A stretch of 64,000 bases of DNA from Woodsholea maritima DSM 17123 (GTDB lineage: Bacteria; Pseudomonadota; Alphaproteobacteria; Caulobacterales; Maricaulaceae): NCBI RefSeq assembly GCF_000382325.1, contig NZ_KB908057.1, positions 1 through 64,000 on the forward strand, written 5' to 3'. The translations under genes and the position numbers were made by a program. The notes under the pieces are model-generated. The model was not told where the DNA came from. It ran no database searches and worked only from the letters and a program-made list of their open reading frames with translations. Positions 37,772-45,279 of the stretch are shown one piece after another. Every line of letters begins with the position of its first letter. Position 1 is the first letter of the stretch.

Positions 37772-38683
37772 ATGACGATGATCGTGGGCGTTTTACTTGC
37801 AACGACTTTATTGACGAGCGGCACCCATAGCGCCGGGATGAAAGATGAGATGGGTCTGGCGCGTCTTGAAGTGGTGCAAAGCTGGACCCTGCATCATCAT
37901 CCCGAAGCCGTTTATAGCCCTGAGGGGGGCGGCTATGCCTATATTTCCGACATGGACCGGCTTGAAGAGGGTGAAGCGCGCGCGATGGAACACGCCCTTC
38001 ACCGCGTCAATCTGGACACCGGCGAGGTGGATTGGAATTGGGCCGAAGCGGGTGTTGAGCGTCCGTTGGGTATTATCGCGTATGGCACCACGCTTTATGT
38101 TGTTGAAGGCACGAATTCGATTGCGCTTTATGACATCGACACCGGCGCGCGCCTGAACCGTTATCGCGTTGGTGACATCGTTGAGGGCGAAACGCCGTCC
38201 TTCTTCAATGACCTGGCCGTATCGCCCGAGGGGCAGATTTTTGTCACCGATATGCGCCGCTCGCGTATTTATGCGCTTAATGCTGATGGCAGCTATCGTC
38301 TCTTGGCTGAAGATCCAGAGCTTTTGCATGCCGTGAATGGCCTGGATTGGTATCAGGGGCGCTTGCTGGCCGTGACCTCACGCGATGAAGGCCGTGTACT
38401 GAGCCTGGATCCCATGACCGGAGAGATTACCCAGCTGGCGCAGATCGAGGGTGAAAGCTTTGATGGCATTTACCAAGATGGCCGCGGCGGGGTCTTCATC
38501 AGCGCCATTCCCGGTAAGATCTACCATATGAATGACGCGCATGAGATGCGTGTTGTCGAAGATTTCGTCGATCAAAACATTATGGCGAATTCCATCGGCG
38601 GTTTTGATCACGGCAATCATCTGCTGGTGCCGCATTATGAGGGCGGCACAGTCACCCATTACGCAGTCAGCTACCGCGAATAG
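37772..38683 (+). CDS. Secreted SMP-30/NHL-like beta-propeller protein
   Basis: 303 aa. The ATG follows a strong AGGGGAGAG site. A signal peptide of about 20 residues (IVGVLLATTLLTSGTHSAG) leads into a propeller-like repeat series: GGYAYISDMDR, PLGIIAYGTTLYVVEGTNSIALYDIDTG, FNDLAVSPEGQIFVTDMRRSRIYAL, AVNGLDWYQGRLLAVTSRDEGRVLSLDP and SFDGIYQDGRGGVFISAIPGKIYHM. This fits the SMP-30/gluconolactonase-like or NHL class, without an assignable substrate. It is probably a distant paralogue of the propeller gene before ftsK. Confidence 0.72.
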   Translation: MTMIVGVLLATTLLTSGTHSAGMKDEMGLARLEVVQSWTLHHHPEAVYSPEGGGYAYISDMDRLEEGEARAMEHALHRVNLDTGEVDWNWAEAGVERPLGIIAYGTTLYVVEGTNSIALYDIDTGARLNRYRVGDIVEGETPSFFNDLAVSPEGQIFVTDMRRSRIYALNADGSYRLLAEDPELLHAVNGLDWYQGRLLAVTSRDEGRVLSLDPMTGEITQLAQIEGESFDGIYQDGRGGVFISAIPGKIYHMNDAHEMRVVEDFVDQNIMANSIGGFDHGNHLLVPHYEGGTVTHYAVSYRE

Positions 38684-38734
38684 GCTCTGCGCGCGATCTT
38701 GTCTTCTGGGCGGGGCGGAGCTAAACCCCCGCCT

Positions 38735-39445
38735 ATGACCCAGCCCATAGCTAAACCCCCCAAGTCCAAAGCCAAACGCCTCAGCCCTGGTCTTAAGAGC
38801 GAGCAGGCCGAGGAGCTGTATGCCCGTTTGGCGCAAGTGCGCCCCGATCCGCAGACGGAGCTGGAGTATACCTCGCCCTTCACCCTTTTAGTGGCTGTCG
38901 CCCTTTCGGCCCAGGCCACCGATATTGGGGTGAATAAGGCGACGGCGCGTCTATTTCCCGCGGCCGATACACCGGAAAAAATGATCGCGCTGGGTGAAGA
39001 GGGCGTGCGCGATTATATCAAAACCATTGGGCTCTATCGCAATAAAGCCAAGAATGTCATCGCGATGAGCGAGATCTTATTGCGTGAGCATGGCGGCGAA
39101 GTCCCTAAGGACCGCGCGGCGCTGGAGGCTTTACCCGGCGTGGGGCGCAAAACCGCCAATGTTGTTTTGAACGAAGCCTTTGGTGAGCCGACGATCGCGG
39201 TCGATACGCATATCTTTCGGGTGGGTAATCGCACAAAGCTCGCGCCGGGTAAAACCCCCGATGAGGTTGAAGCGCGGTTGGAGCGGATCACCCCGCCTGC
39301 CTATAAAAAGGGGGCCCATCATTGGCTGATCTTACACGGTCGCTATGTCTGTAAAGCGCGTAAGCCCGAATGCTGGCATTGCGCCATCGCTGACATCTGC
39401 AAGTTCAAGGAAAAAACGCCCGCACCAAAATCCGCAAAAGCTTAG
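38735..39445 (+). CDS. nth: Endonuclease III
   Basis: 236 aa from the ATG at 38735 (an upstream in-frame start at 38699 is possible). The helix-hairpin-helix ALPGVGRKTANVVL carries the catalytic lysine, the catalytic Asp is in AVDTHIFRV, and the C-terminal [4Fe-4S] loop is C-X6-C-X2-C-X5-C (CKARKPECWHCAIADIC). It removes oxidised pyrimidines from DNA and nicks the abasic site. Confidence 0.96.
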   Translation: MTQPIAKPPKSKAKRLSPGLKSEQAEELYARLAQVRPDPQTELEYTSPFTLLVAVALSAQATDIGVNKATARLFPAADTPEKMIALGEEGVRDYIKTIGLYRNKAKNVIAMSEILLREHGGEVPKDRAALEALPGVGRKTANVVLNEAFGEPTIAVDTHIFRVGNRTKLAPGKTPDEVEARLERITPPAYKKGAHHWLILHGRYVCKARKPECWHCAIADICKFKEKTPAPKSAKA

Positions 39446-39447
39446 CT

Positions 39448-39942
39448 CTATTTCTGCGGGGCTTGGACCAGGCCGTTATAATCGAACCCGTCATGCAGGT
39501 TCATGATAAGCCGCTCCATACGGGCATGACCGCAGCCATAATAATAGGTGACGCTATGGCTTGTCCCATCGCTACGGCTGACCGTCACGATGGCGCTGGG
39601 CATGTCGGTAGGGGCCATGGGGCATTCGCGCCGATTAAAGGGATTGATGTCAGCGGGCAGGGTGAAGAAATCAGCTTCACGAACGGCGTCTTCAACGGCT
39701 TGCCATTGGTCCTGGCGCACAGTGCCAACCTTACGGCTTTTAATCTGGGTGTAATCACGCGGCCGGAAATCATAGCTAAGATCAGGTTTTAAGGTGATCG
39801 TATAGATCGGGCAGAAGCCAAAACATGGCCCCTGTTCCAGCTGAACCTCTGTAATGTGCGGGGCAGGGGGTGGCGAAGTGTGGGCACAGGCGCTGATCAG
39901 CGCGGCGAGGGCGGCCAAAAGACTGAAACTCAAAACGCGCAT
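39448..39942 (-). CDS. DUF6438-type lipoprotein
   Basis: 164 aa. A lipoprotein signal peptide ends at LISAC (Cys19). The mature part opens with the DUF6438 pattern EVQLEQGPCFGFCPIYTITLKPDLSYDF, where two cysteines four residues apart probably form a disulfide, and later cysteines lie in RRECPM and YYGCGH. Function unknown. Two related secreted proteins occur at 43.2-44.1 kb. Tail-to-tail with nth. Confidence 0.72.
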   Translation of the reverse strand: MRVLSFSLLAALAALISACAHTSPPPAPHITEVQLEQGPCFGFCPIYTITLKPDLSYDFRPRDYTQIKSRKVGTVRQDQWQAVEDAVREADFFTLPADINPFNRRECPMAPTDMPSAIVTVSRSDGTSHSVTYYYGCGHARMERLIMNLHDGFDYNGLVQAPQK

Positions 39943-40077
39943 GATGATGTCTCCCCTGAAGATGCCTCTCAGCGTAGCGCATACTTGTGCGCGGTGGGAG
40001 GGGTAAAGCCATGCAGCGCGCGATTAAACTTCGCGCGAAACCTGCGACCATTTGGGCGATGGGCAAAAACGCGACCC

Positions 40078-40083
40078 TATAAT
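40078..40083 (+). promoter_or_regulatory. Probable -10 box of the NO-response operon
   Basis: TATAAT at 40078-40083 is a perfect -10 hexamer and overlaps the first bases of the NsrR-type operator. A convincing -35 hexamer at 16-18 bp spacing is not seen (TTGGGC lies 20 bp away). Confidence 0.5.
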
Positions 40084-40103
40084 ATGTATATAAAATGCAT
40101 CTT
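40081..40103 (+). promoter_or_regulatory. NsrR-type operator upstream of the cupin-hemoglobin-nsrR operon
   Basis: Left half AATATGTATAT, one base, right half AAATGCATCTT. Known NsrR sites are inverted repeats of AANATGYATTT with one base between; only one of the 22 half-site positions deviates here. It overlaps the -10 box and ends 11 bp before the ATG of the cupin gene, a place suited to repression released by NO. Confidence 0.8.
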
Positions 40104-40114
40104 AGGAGATCGCT

Positions 40115-40435
40115 ATGTCGACCATGCCGCAAGGGGCTGAATGCTATGCCAGATCGCCCCAATTCACGCACGAAAATGTCCCCGCTAAGCTGACCGGAGT
40201 GCACACCACTAAGGCCGGGGTTTGGGCGCGATTGATCGTAGAGGACGGTGAGATCGTCTACACCTCCATCCGCGATAACTATGCTCTACGCCTTCAACCC
40301 GGTGAGCCGCATCTGATTGAGCCTCAGGAAGAGCATTTCGTGGAATTCGCCAAACCTGGAGCCTTCCATTTGGAGTTTTATAAACTGCCCGTGTTGGAAA
40401 ATCTGGAATGGCTTGAGACAAGCCAGGATGAATAG
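40115..40435 (+). CDS. DUF1971 (TehB-like) cupin protein
   Basis: 106 aa; the ATG has an AGGAG site seven bases upstream. The pattern YARSPQFTHENVPAKLTGVHTTKAGVWARLIVEDGEIVYT followed by LQPGEPHLIEPQEEHFVEF is that of the DUF1971 small cupins, related to the N-terminal domain of some TehB proteins. DUF1971 genes are often found in predicted NsrR regulons next to hemoglobin-like genes, which is the case here. Possible roles are metal-dependent handling of a reactive nitrogen product or sensing; the reaction is not known. First gene of the operon behind the NsrR-type operator. Confidence 0.82.
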   Translation: MSTMPQGAECYARSPQFTHENVPAKLTGVHTTKAGVWARLIVEDGEIVYTSIRDNYALRLQPGEPHLIEPQEEHFVEFAKPGAFHLEFYKLPVLENLEWLETSQDE

Positions 40436-40444
40436 GGGGCCAAG

Positions 40445-40831
40445 ATGACGAATATCTTTGAAGACTTCGAAACTGGCGTCACGCAAGAGATCATCCAGAC
40501 CCAGGTTCATACCTTTTATGGCCGAATCCAAGATCATGAGGTGCTGGGCCCGATTTTTAACGCTGTCATTCAGGATCGCTGGCCAGAGCACCTTAACAAA
40601 ATGTGTGATTTTTGGTCTTCGATTACTTTGGGTTCGCGCCGGTTTGAAGGCAATCCCGCTGTCGCGCACATGCGTCATAAAACAATTCGGCCAGAGCATT
40701 TCGTGATGTGGCTCGCCCTATGGGAAGCAACCGCGAAAGAGCTATTTGCCGAGGATATCGCCCAATGCTTTATCCAGCCGGCCCATCGTATGGGGCGTAA
40801 TCTCAGTCAGATGCTGTTTGCGCAGCCTTGA
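40445..40831 (+). CDS. Group III truncated hemoglobin
   Basis: 128 aa, nine bases after the cupin gene. Alignment by eye to Campylobacter Ctb places the B10 tyrosine at Tyr25, the E7 histidine at His49 (DRWPEHLNKMCDFW), the proximal F8 histidine at His75 and the G8 tryptophan at Trp89 (HFVMWLALWE). These are the residues that set oxygen and NO chemistry in the class. Group III truncated globins lower NO toxicity and are induced by it in Campylobacter. The operon context with NsrR strongly supports an NO role here. Confidence 0.9.
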   Translation: MTNIFEDFETGVTQEIIQTQVHTFYGRIQDHEVLGPIFNAVIQDRWPEHLNKMCDFWSSITLGSRRFEGNPAVAHMRHKTIRPEHFVMWLALWEATAKELFAEDIAQCFIQPAHRMGRNLSQMLFAQP

Positions 40832-40921
40832 TCGGGTGCGGCGCGCAGCGGATGATTTGACAAATGCGTGCGGGGTCTTTCAATGCGAAAGGTGGACATC
40901 GGCCAAAGGATATGAGGCGAT

Positions 40922-41401
40922 ATGCGCTTAACCCGTTATACTGATTACGCTCTTCGAGTGTTGATCTATTTGGCCGTCCATGACGAGACCCTGCACACGA
41001 TCCAGGAATTGGCTGATATTTATGGCGTTTCCAAGAATCACTTGATGAAGATCGTCCATAATTTGTCGAGCGCAAACTATATCGACAGTGTGCGCGGACG
41101 CACCGGCGGTATCCGCCTGGCCAAAGCCCCTGAAGAGATCAATTTGGGGATTTTAATCCGTCACACCGAAGACGATTTGGCGATTGTTGAATGCTTCAGC
41201 GCGCCGACCAATCATTGTGTTTTGACCCCGCAATGCCATCTGCAAAGCGTGGTGAGTGAAGCGTTAAGTGCGTTTCTGGCGGTTTTTGATCGCTATACCT
41301 TGGCGGATCTGGTGGCGAACCGATCCTGTTTGAAATCCCTCTTTTCCCAATTGGGGCTGGACGAGACCGGCCATGTTTATACAAGTCCAAACCACACCTA
41401 A
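40922..41401 (+). CDS. nsrR: Rrf2-family NO-sensing repressor NsrR
   Basis: 159 aa. The N-terminal winged helix starts MRLTRYTDYALRVLIYLA, as in NsrR, and continues with YGVSKNHLMKIVHNLSSANYIDSVRGRTGGIRLA. Three cysteines in VECFS...NHCVLTPQC (Cys91, Cys99, Cys105) are placed to hold an Fe-S cluster, as in known NsrR. NO attack on the cluster abolishes DNA binding and lifts repression. The gene lies in the operon it would control, 90 bp after the hemoglobin, so it is probably autoregulated. IscR and RirA differ in these motifs. Confidence 0.9.
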   Translation: MRLTRYTDYALRVLIYLAVHDETLHTIQELADIYGVSKNHLMKIVHNLSSANYIDSVRGRTGGIRLAKAPEEINLGILIRHTEDDLAIVECFSAPTNHCVLTPQCHLQSVVSEALSAFLAVFDRYTLADLVANRSCLKSLFSQLGLDETGHVYTSPNHT

Positions 41402-42050
41402 TCCTGCGGCCTTGCAATTTGTCTTTATGGAGGCTTTGGCCCTGAAAGGCACGCATCGCTATGTGCGCGGCGAAGGGTGCGCGCGCGCGCCTTTTATGGC
41501 GCGGGTTTTTGCCCTGGGTGGTGTTGAAGAAGTTCTGCTCAATCGTGAATTCGTCAGTGTGCGTATCGCGGATCCTCACGCGTGGGGCCTGATGAAGATC
41601 GAGGTCTTGGGCCTCATCTCAGACTTTATCGAGGACGGCCTTGATTTTGTCTATGAGGATGGCGAGGGCGAGCGTCCAACATCGCATAGCGCCAAGGACG
41701 CTGAAATTATTGCCGTCATTGATCATTATGTGCGTCCCGTGGTGGCGCGTGATGGCGGCGACATCGTGTTCAGCGCTTTCGATCCCGTCTCTAGAACGGT
41801 GTTCATTGAAATGCGCGGCGCCTGCGGGGGCTGTCCGTCTTCTCAGCTGACCTTGAAGCAAGGCATTGAGCGGATCTTGAAAGAGCAATGCGAAGGTGTT
41901 GAGCATGTGCGCGAGGTGGAGAGCGAGGCCTATGACGACGAAGATCGCGGTAAGCCCATCATTGATAAATGGAAAGAGCGCGCACAATCCTCAATCCAGA
42001 AAATCCGGCCGCGCTTCTTGCATGCCGGTAAACCCATCGCAAAAGACTAG
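41373..42050 (+). CDS. Nfu-type Fe-S cluster scaffold/carrier protein
   Basis: 225 aa. The N-terminal ~90 residues form an Nfu_N domain (MFIQVQTTPNPAALQFVF), and the C-terminal NifU-like domain holds the cluster motif CGGC (Cys151 and Cys154 in GACGGCPSSQLTLKQGIERIL). A charged tail of ~45 residues follows. Nfu proteins receive [4Fe-4S] clusters and deliver them to targets and are important under stress. The ATG lies 29 bp inside nsrR, so the two are translationally coupled. This suggests a role in rebuilding clusters damaged by NO, including perhaps that of NsrR. Confidence 0.9.
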   Translation: MFIQVQTTPNPAALQFVFMEALALKGTHRYVRGEGCARAPFMARVFALGGVEEVLLNREFVSVRIADPHAWGLMKIEVLGLISDFIEDGLDFVYEDGEGERPTSHSAKDAEIIAVIDHYVRPVVARDGGDIVFSAFDPVSRTVFIEMRGACGGCPSSQLTLKQGIERILKEQCEGVEHVREVESEAYDDEDRGKPIIDKWKERAQSSIQKIRPRFLHAGKPIAKD

Positions 42051-42081
42051 ATAAAAAAGCACCGGTGGCAGGGCCGGTGCT
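42051..42081 (-). terminator. Terminator between nfu and the AOX gene
   Basis: AGCACCGG (42058-42065) pairs with CCGGTGCT (42074-42081). The T-run (TTTTTTAT) is on the minus strand, so it would stop transcription coming from the AOX gene; the plus side has no T-run. Confidence 0.7.
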
Positions 42082-42100
42082 AGGTGTAGGTTGGAGAGTG

Positions 42101-42212
42101 CCAAGGTTGAACCTTGGCGGTGTTGGGGTTTGTTCGGGGCAAACCCAAAAGTGTTTGAAAAGTGTAGGCCCCAGTCGAGCACAAATGTCCATGGGTCTGA
42201 CTGGGGCCCTAC
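42101..42212. other. Cluster of three further hairpins in a gene-free stretch
   Basis: CCAAGGTTGAACCTTGG (42101-42117) is a perfect palindrome. GGGTTTG/CAAACCC follows at about 42127-42145, and a long stem pairs GTAGGCCCCAGTC (42164-42176) with GACTGGGGCCCTAC (42199-42212) with one bulged base. With the terminator at 42051-42081 this gives four stems in about 160 bp. No convincing gene is present from 42051 to 42395. It could be a small RNA or a long structured 3' UTR of the AOX message. Confidence 0.5.
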
Positions 42213-42395
42213 CCCGCCTTTTCGAGTTAGCGCCAATACTCCATCAGAGCGGTCACTTCCCCGATAGGGCCCCAACGCTCGGCTTCGTCCTGGGACATGC
42301 GCCAGTTCAGAAGGGACGGATCACCCTGGCGTGGCGGACGCGGCAAAGACGTTGGGGGTTGGGGGCGGATCCGGGCTGTCGCCCGAAAGGGGGTG

Positions 42396-43103
42396 TTAGG
42401 GGGTGTCATTTTTGGCCCCTTGATGGGCAGGCGCGGTGAAGGGGCGCTCGGCCAAAATGTTGGCGAAGTCGTGATTGCGATCGCGGTGCCCGGCTTCATC
42501 GTCTCGTACGGCAATAACCACATCACGAAGGCGCGCGGTTCGTGGTAAATTCCAATAGGCAATGGCCAGATCAGGCGCGGGCAGATTGGGAAGAGCGCCT
42601 TTATCAATCTCAGCGAGATATTGGGTATAGCTCCAGACCGCTTCTTCTTCGAAATAGCCCACAATGCGGTGCGCGGTCTTGGGCGCAAACAGATAGATGA
42701 AGAAGTAGACATTATAGAAGATGGCCTGCGCGATCATGATCAAAAGGCGCTCAAACAGGTTGGGCTTGGCCACCTCAATGAAAGTCATCAAATGCATGCG
42801 CTCGTTTTCGGCTTCATCCAATAATTCGCGGATCCAGCCCTGATCATCGCGGATATGGCGCAGCGCCTTGAGATGCTGCAATAGGCCGCCAACCATGCCG
42901 GGTACGGCCGCCACCGTTTCTAAAACCACGGCGCGGTGGCCATAGCGTTTGCGAAAAAACAGATCCGCGATCGTGCGCAGGGATTTCACAAACCCAAAGG
43001 CGATCTTATCGCTAAAAGATTTGGGCACGTGATGCTCAACCCGGCGAGGCTTGGGCATAGAAGTAAAGACAGGCTCTTTACGCAGGTCAGCGGTGTTGGC
43101 CAT
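42396..43103 (-). CDS. aox: Alternative oxidase (cyanide- and NO-resistant ubiquinol oxidase)
   Basis: 235 aa. All six di-iron ligands fit the spacing of trypanosome AOX: Glu62 ([10 protein letters not shown]), Glu101 and His104 (NERMHLMTF), Glu152 in the EEEA motif, and Glu203 and His206 ([11 protein letters not shown]). Hydrophobic helices around residues 60-80 and 115-140 allow monotopic binding to the inner face of the membrane. AOX oxidises ubiquinol and reduces O2 to water without pumping protons, and it is insensitive to NO and cyanide, unlike heme-copper oxidases. An NsrR-type operator upstream puts it under NO control. Confidence 0.94.
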   Translation of the reverse strand: MANTADLRKEPVFTSMPKPRRVEHHVPKSFSDKIAFGFVKSLRTIADLFFRKRYGHRAVVLETVAAVPGMVGGLLQHLKALRHIRDDQGWIRELLDEAENERMHLMTFIEVAKPNLFERLLIMIAQAIFYNVYFFIYLFAPKTAHRIVGYFEEEAVWSYTQYLAEIDKGALPNLPAPDLAIAYWNLPRTARLRDVVIAVRDDEAGHRDRNHDFANILAERPFTAPAHQGAKNDTP

Positions 43104-43130
43104 TGTCGGACCCTTTCATGGACGATCAAT

Positions 43131-43153
43131 AACATATATTTAAAATACATATT
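43131..43153 (-). promoter_or_regulatory. NsrR-type operator upstream of the alternative oxidase gene
   Basis: On the plus strand the halves are AACATATATTT and AAATACATATT with one base between. One half-site position deviates from AANATGYATTT; the other half is exact. It lies 28 bp upstream of the AOX start. On the minus strand TTGAAG (43176-43171) and TAATAT (43154-43149), 16 bases apart, make a plausible promoter overlapped by the operator. Confidence 0.78.
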
Positions 43154-43216
43154 ATCGAATTTAAGCGGTCCTTCAAGGTGTGGATTGTCGCACCCTATGG
43201 GCTTGATCTAATGAAC

Positions 43217-43684
43217 TTACTGAGGTGTTTCATCCAGACCCGGCAGGGTATTAATCCCAGGCAGAATATCCCCGACTGCGCCGATCAAGATGTCGAGCGG
43301 CGCGTAATGGCAATTTTGAACATAGAAGATGCCATAAGTGTCGTCCGGTGTCTCAACCTGGATAGTGAATGTGCGTTCCGTCATGACCAGGCCAGGACAA
43401 TGCTGGGGGCTATCTATGGAGATGTCTTCCGGCAGGCTCGCAATATTCGCAGCCCCTAAAGCATGGCTTAGACGATCCCATTGCGCTCGTCTGATGTGAT
43501 CCCTGTCTTCAGTGCGAATGTCAGGGCTGACCCGTACGGTTTCGCGCGTCAGATCCGCATAAATTTCTGTCTGACGGTGATGGCATCCGCGTGGACAGGC
43601 ATCCACGCTCCAGCTGACCGATTGAATGTCCAGCGCGCTGGGCGCACTCAGCGCCCCTACAAGTAGTAAAGTGCTTAACATCAT
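43217..43684 (-). CDS. Secreted Cys-containing protein, DUF6438-like
   Basis: 155 aa with a signal peptide (MMLSTLLLVGALSAPSA). The mature start IQSVSWSVDACPRGCHHRQTEIYADL follows the same plan as the DUF6438 lipoprotein at 39.4 kb (a C-X3-C pair followed by strands), and WDRLSHALGAANIASLPEDISIDSPQHCPG and YVQNCHYAPLDILI match its later parts. Its ATG overlaps the stop of the upstream gene (43681-44136), a tandem relative. Function unknown. Confidence 0.65.
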   Translation of the reverse strand: MMLSTLLLVGALSAPSALDIQSVSWSVDACPRGCHHRQTEIYADLTRETVRVSPDIRTEDRDHIRRAQWDRLSHALGAANIASLPEDISIDSPQHCPGLVMTERTFTIQVETPDDTYGIFYVQNCHYAPLDILIGAVGDILPGINTLPGLDETPQ

Positions 43685-44136
43685 TGGGTTGACTGCGAAA
43701 GTTGAGGGGCAATGGTTTCGATCTGCGCGATGAGGGCATCCATCTGGCTATGGCCGCAAGCTTCAACATAGCTTACCCCATGGCTGACATGGCCTGCGCG
43801 TACTTCCAGGGCATAGAAGGGGCCGGAAAAATCAAAGCTGTCACAGCCCTCTGACCCCGGGGCTATCGCGCCCGGAAAGGTGAAAAAATCCGCGGCCGCG
43901 ATGGCTTGGGTGATCTCATCCCATTCTTCGCGCGTGATGGAAATGCCGATGTCTTCACCGGCAAGGCCGCGATGAACCTCTAAATCGCGTGTCACGACTT
44001 TAGGCTCCTGCAGGCAGCCCAGATAGCATTCGCTCGCAGCCCAGATGATCTTTTCGATGTCTTGGGCGCGCGGTGTTGGGGCATCGCTTTGGATCATTAA
44101 GGCGGCGCTGAGCGATAGAAGGGCAGTAACAGACAT
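43681..44136 (-). CDS. Secreted Cys-containing protein, DUF6438-like (tandem relative)
   Basis: 151 aa with a probable signal peptide of ~17-24 residues. IEKIIWAASECYLGCLQEPKVVTRDLEV holds the paired cysteines, and WDEITQAIAAADFFTFPG and SYVEACGHSQMDALIAQI parallel the lipoprotein at 39.4 kb (AVEDAVREADFFTLPA and YYYGCGHARMERLIMNL). It overlaps the next gene by four bases. The pair probably arose by duplication and then diverged strongly. Confidence 0.65.
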   Translation of the reverse strand: MSVTALLSLSAALMIQSDAPTPRAQDIEKIIWAASECYLGCLQEPKVVTRDLEVHRGLAGEDIGISITREEWDEITQAIAAADFFTFPGAIAPGSEGCDSFDFSGPFYALEVRAGHVSHGVSYVEACGHSQMDALIAQIETIAPQLSQSTQ

Positions 44137-44182
44137 TATATTTCCTATAGAGCTAAGTTCGATTTTGGCTCTTATAGGGGTT

Positions 44183-44226
44183 GAGGGTGAGTGAGAAAAG
44201 TAAATTCTCTTTTCAAACTCACCCTC
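44183..44226. other. Long hairpin between the ATP-grasp gene and the DUF6438-like pair
   Basis: GAGGGTGAGT (44183-44192) pairs with ACTCACCCTC (44217-44226), with further pairing of GAGAAAAG and CTCTTTTC inside. No T-run follows, so it is an imperfect terminator for the ATP-grasp gene or an mRNA-stabilising 3' structure. Confidence 0.55.
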
Positions 44227-44234
44227 GTTGTGGC

Positions 44235-45155
44235 TTAGGCGTTCGTCAGAGCCTCATCGAGAAGGCGGGCTAAGGCGCGCGCAAAAATCACGCCCATGCC
44301 GGGGCCTTCTAACGGGTAGAGATAGGGCTCGATCATTTCCAGCTCCATCAAGGCCAGCTCCCCATCCAGACCGCGCGCCAGATCGACGCGGGCATAAAGA
44401 ATGCTGGAGAGGCCTAAATGGGTGCAGGCCGCATCCAGGGCTTTCTTGGCGACGGCGAGATCGTCCGTTGATGGCTCAATTTTTTCTTCTTGGCCGCCAT
44501 GTTCGCCTTGAACCCGGTAATCCCCGGCCTTGGGGCGCTTGACCAAAGCGTGTGAGAATTCACCGCCAAAATAAAGATAAGTATATTCACCTTCTGTGGC
44601 GATGGCGGGCAGGAAGGGTTGGATCATGCATTGTGCCGGGGGCAGAGCCTCGGGTGCGGGCAGGGCCTCGCCGCGCTTGATTTTGGCTTGACGCCAAGCC
44701 CCAGCTCCGACGCGCGGTTTCACCACCAAAGTGTCACTGCCCAGCGTGTTAAAGGCCGCTGAAATCGTCGCTTCATCGGCGTGATCGGCCCATAGGGTCG
44801 GTACGGTCTTGACCCCGCGCTCGGCCAGATCTTGTAAATAATATTTATCGAGGTTCCAACGCACCAGTTTTGCCGGGTTGAACACAGGACAATGACGCTC
44901 AAAGCGCGCAAGCGTCTCTAAGAACAAGTCCTGCTTTAAAGGATAATCCCAGGTTGGCCCCACGATCATGGCCGCATACTCATCCGGGTTGAGCGCAGGG
45001 TCGTCCCACACAACGGCCTTCAGGATAAAGCCTGCCTCTTTACATGGTCCCTCTAGGGCCTCGAATTCACGGGTGAACTCAAGGGCATAATGTCCTGCAT
45101 CGGGATGGCCGGGGCAAACATTGGAAGAGATCAAAAACGCGATTGTCTGTGTCAT
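44235..45155 (-). CDS. ATP-grasp ligase of unknown substrate
   Basis: 306 aa. The N-terminal part (VWDDPALNPDEYAAMIVGPTWDYP, FNPAKLVRWNLDKYYLQDLAERGVKTVPTLW) and the ATP-grasp motifs (LVVKPRVGAGAW, GEYTYLYFGGEFSHALVKRP, LMELEMIEPYLY) match the glutathione-synthetase/RimK-like group. The cycloserine-pathway ligase DcsG has a similar layout, but no other gene of that pathway is here. It should form an amide or related bond using ATP and a carboxylate. The acceptor is unknown. It stands alone with a hairpin after its stop. Confidence 0.75.
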   Translation of the reverse strand: MTQTIAFLISSNVCPGHPDAGHYALEFTREFEALEGPCKEAGFILKAVVWDDPALNPDEYAAMIVGPTWDYPLKQDLFLETLARFERHCPVFNPAKLVRWNLDKYYLQDLAERGVKTVPTLWADHADEATISAAFNTLGSDTLVVKPRVGAGAWRQAKIKRGEALPAPEALPPAQCMIQPFLPAIATEGEYTYLYFGGEFSHALVKRPKAGDYRVQGEHGGQEEKIEPSTDDLAVAKKALDAACTHLGLSSILYARVDLARGLDGELALMELEMIEPYLYPLEGPGMGVIFARALARLLDEALTNA

Positions 45156-45279
45156 TGTAGGAGTCCTGACCGTAAGGCGTAGAAAAAGGCGGTGTGCTTA
45201 TCAAAACTTGCGTGTTTTTCTTAGTCACGCTAGGGGAGGGCTAACCCTTCTCGTGATTGTATACAAATAGGATATTCAT

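Noticed and set aside
42065-42439. Plus-strand frame of 124 codons between nfu and aox
   Set aside because: It runs through hairpins and into the aox 3' end, and its Gly/Arg-rich translation has no protein-like pattern.
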